This document shows positions 63,926-64,000 of a stretch of 64,000 nucleotides of DNA, in pieces. The notes under the pieces are model-generated. The model had not been told where the DNA came from and made no database searches. It saw nothing but the letters and a program-made list of their open reading frames with translations. Numbering within the stretch: the stretch's first letter is position 1; each line of letters starts with the position of its first letter. The DNA lies in assembly GCF_010548305.1 (NCBI RefSeq), contig NZ_JAAGLV010000022.1, positions 82,710 through 146,709 on the forward strand, given 5' to 3'. The position numbers were made by a program, and so were the translations under genes. The stretch is from Streptomyces sp. SID13031. GTDB taxonomy: Bacteria > Actinomycetota > Actinomycetes > Propionibacteriales > Kribbellaceae.

Positions 63926-64000
63926 ATGTCGTTTGTGGAGGACTTTGAGTGTCACGGTGATGCGTTGTTGCGGTTGGTGGATGCGGGGGTTTCGGTTACG
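63926..64000 (+). CDS. Start of an unidentified gene, truncated by the window end
   Basis: 25 codons from ATG 63926 (MSFVEDFECHGDALLRLVD then AGVSVT), open to the window end. GGAG at 63911 is 11 nt upstream, a workable ribosome site. Codons are notably T-ending (TTT, TGT, GAT, GTT) compared with neighbouring genes, suggesting a recently acquired gene. No identification possible. Confidence 0.4.
   Translation, partial: MSFVEDFECHGDALLRLVDAGVSVT

Overview
The window is high-GC DNA with GTG/TTG starts, ATGA-type stop/start overlaps and actinobacterial marker families (acyl-CoA carboxylase epsilon subunit, XRE-DUF5753 regulator, PF04672 methyltransferase, F420-type LLM oxidoreductase, LytR-CpsA-Psr proteins). 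It is an actinomycete chromosome, most likely Propionibacteriales and perhaps Kribbella-like. The genus is inference; no rRNA or tRNA gene was seen.

Layout. 1-19.8 kb is mostly core metabolism and envelope: a DUF885 protein (cut by the window start), a zinc metallopeptidase, an SCP2 / acyl-CoA carboxylase beta and epsilon operon with a divergent TetR gene and palindromic operator, ppc-birA, an OFA-family transporter with a 35-residue partner, a PH-domain protein, an Eis-like acetyltransferase, GtrA, purK-purE, an MFS exporter, a UDP-glucose dehydrogenase-type enzyme and an acyl-CoA dehydrogenase. 19.8-28.7 kb is looser and more accessory: a lipoprotein, a zinc-ribbon protein, a coupled DUF998 / 41-aa ORF / GNAT set, a stand-alone PheRS-like ligase with a structured 650-bp upstream region, an NmrA-type SDR and two tandem DUF5937-ArsR paralogues. 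28.8-40.5 kb holds a Tat-exported phospholipase C, an LCP protein, a regulator/methyltransferase pair around a concentric dyad, a cupin-XRE regulator divergent from azlCD with two matching operators, small membrane proteins and a spermidine-synthase-like membrane enzyme.

40.5-46 kb contains an uncharacterised 587-aa protein, two TetR regulators, a membrane protein and an F420-type oxidoreductase with several AT-rich operator-like palindromes. 46-51.3 kb is a cell-surface cluster: secreted S1 protease, LCP ligase, GT2 glycosyltransferase and a Wzm/Wzt-type polysaccharide ABC exporter. 51.4-57.4 kb has a membrane metallophosphoesterase, a beta-carbonic anhydrase, an unusual PAP2-thioredoxin fusion, and a PrsW-type intramembrane protease with a coupled partner.

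The most striking locus is 57.5-62.6 kb: two genes overlapping by ATGA. The first encodes a calcineurin-like phosphoesterase fused to a NACHT (STAND) ATPase. The second encodes pentapeptide repeats followed by about 14 WD40 blades, 12 of them near-identical 42-residue units. The architecture fits a conflict or antiphage sensor-effector system with the repeat sensor supplied in trans. A BrkB/YihY-family membrane protein and the start of one more gene close the window.
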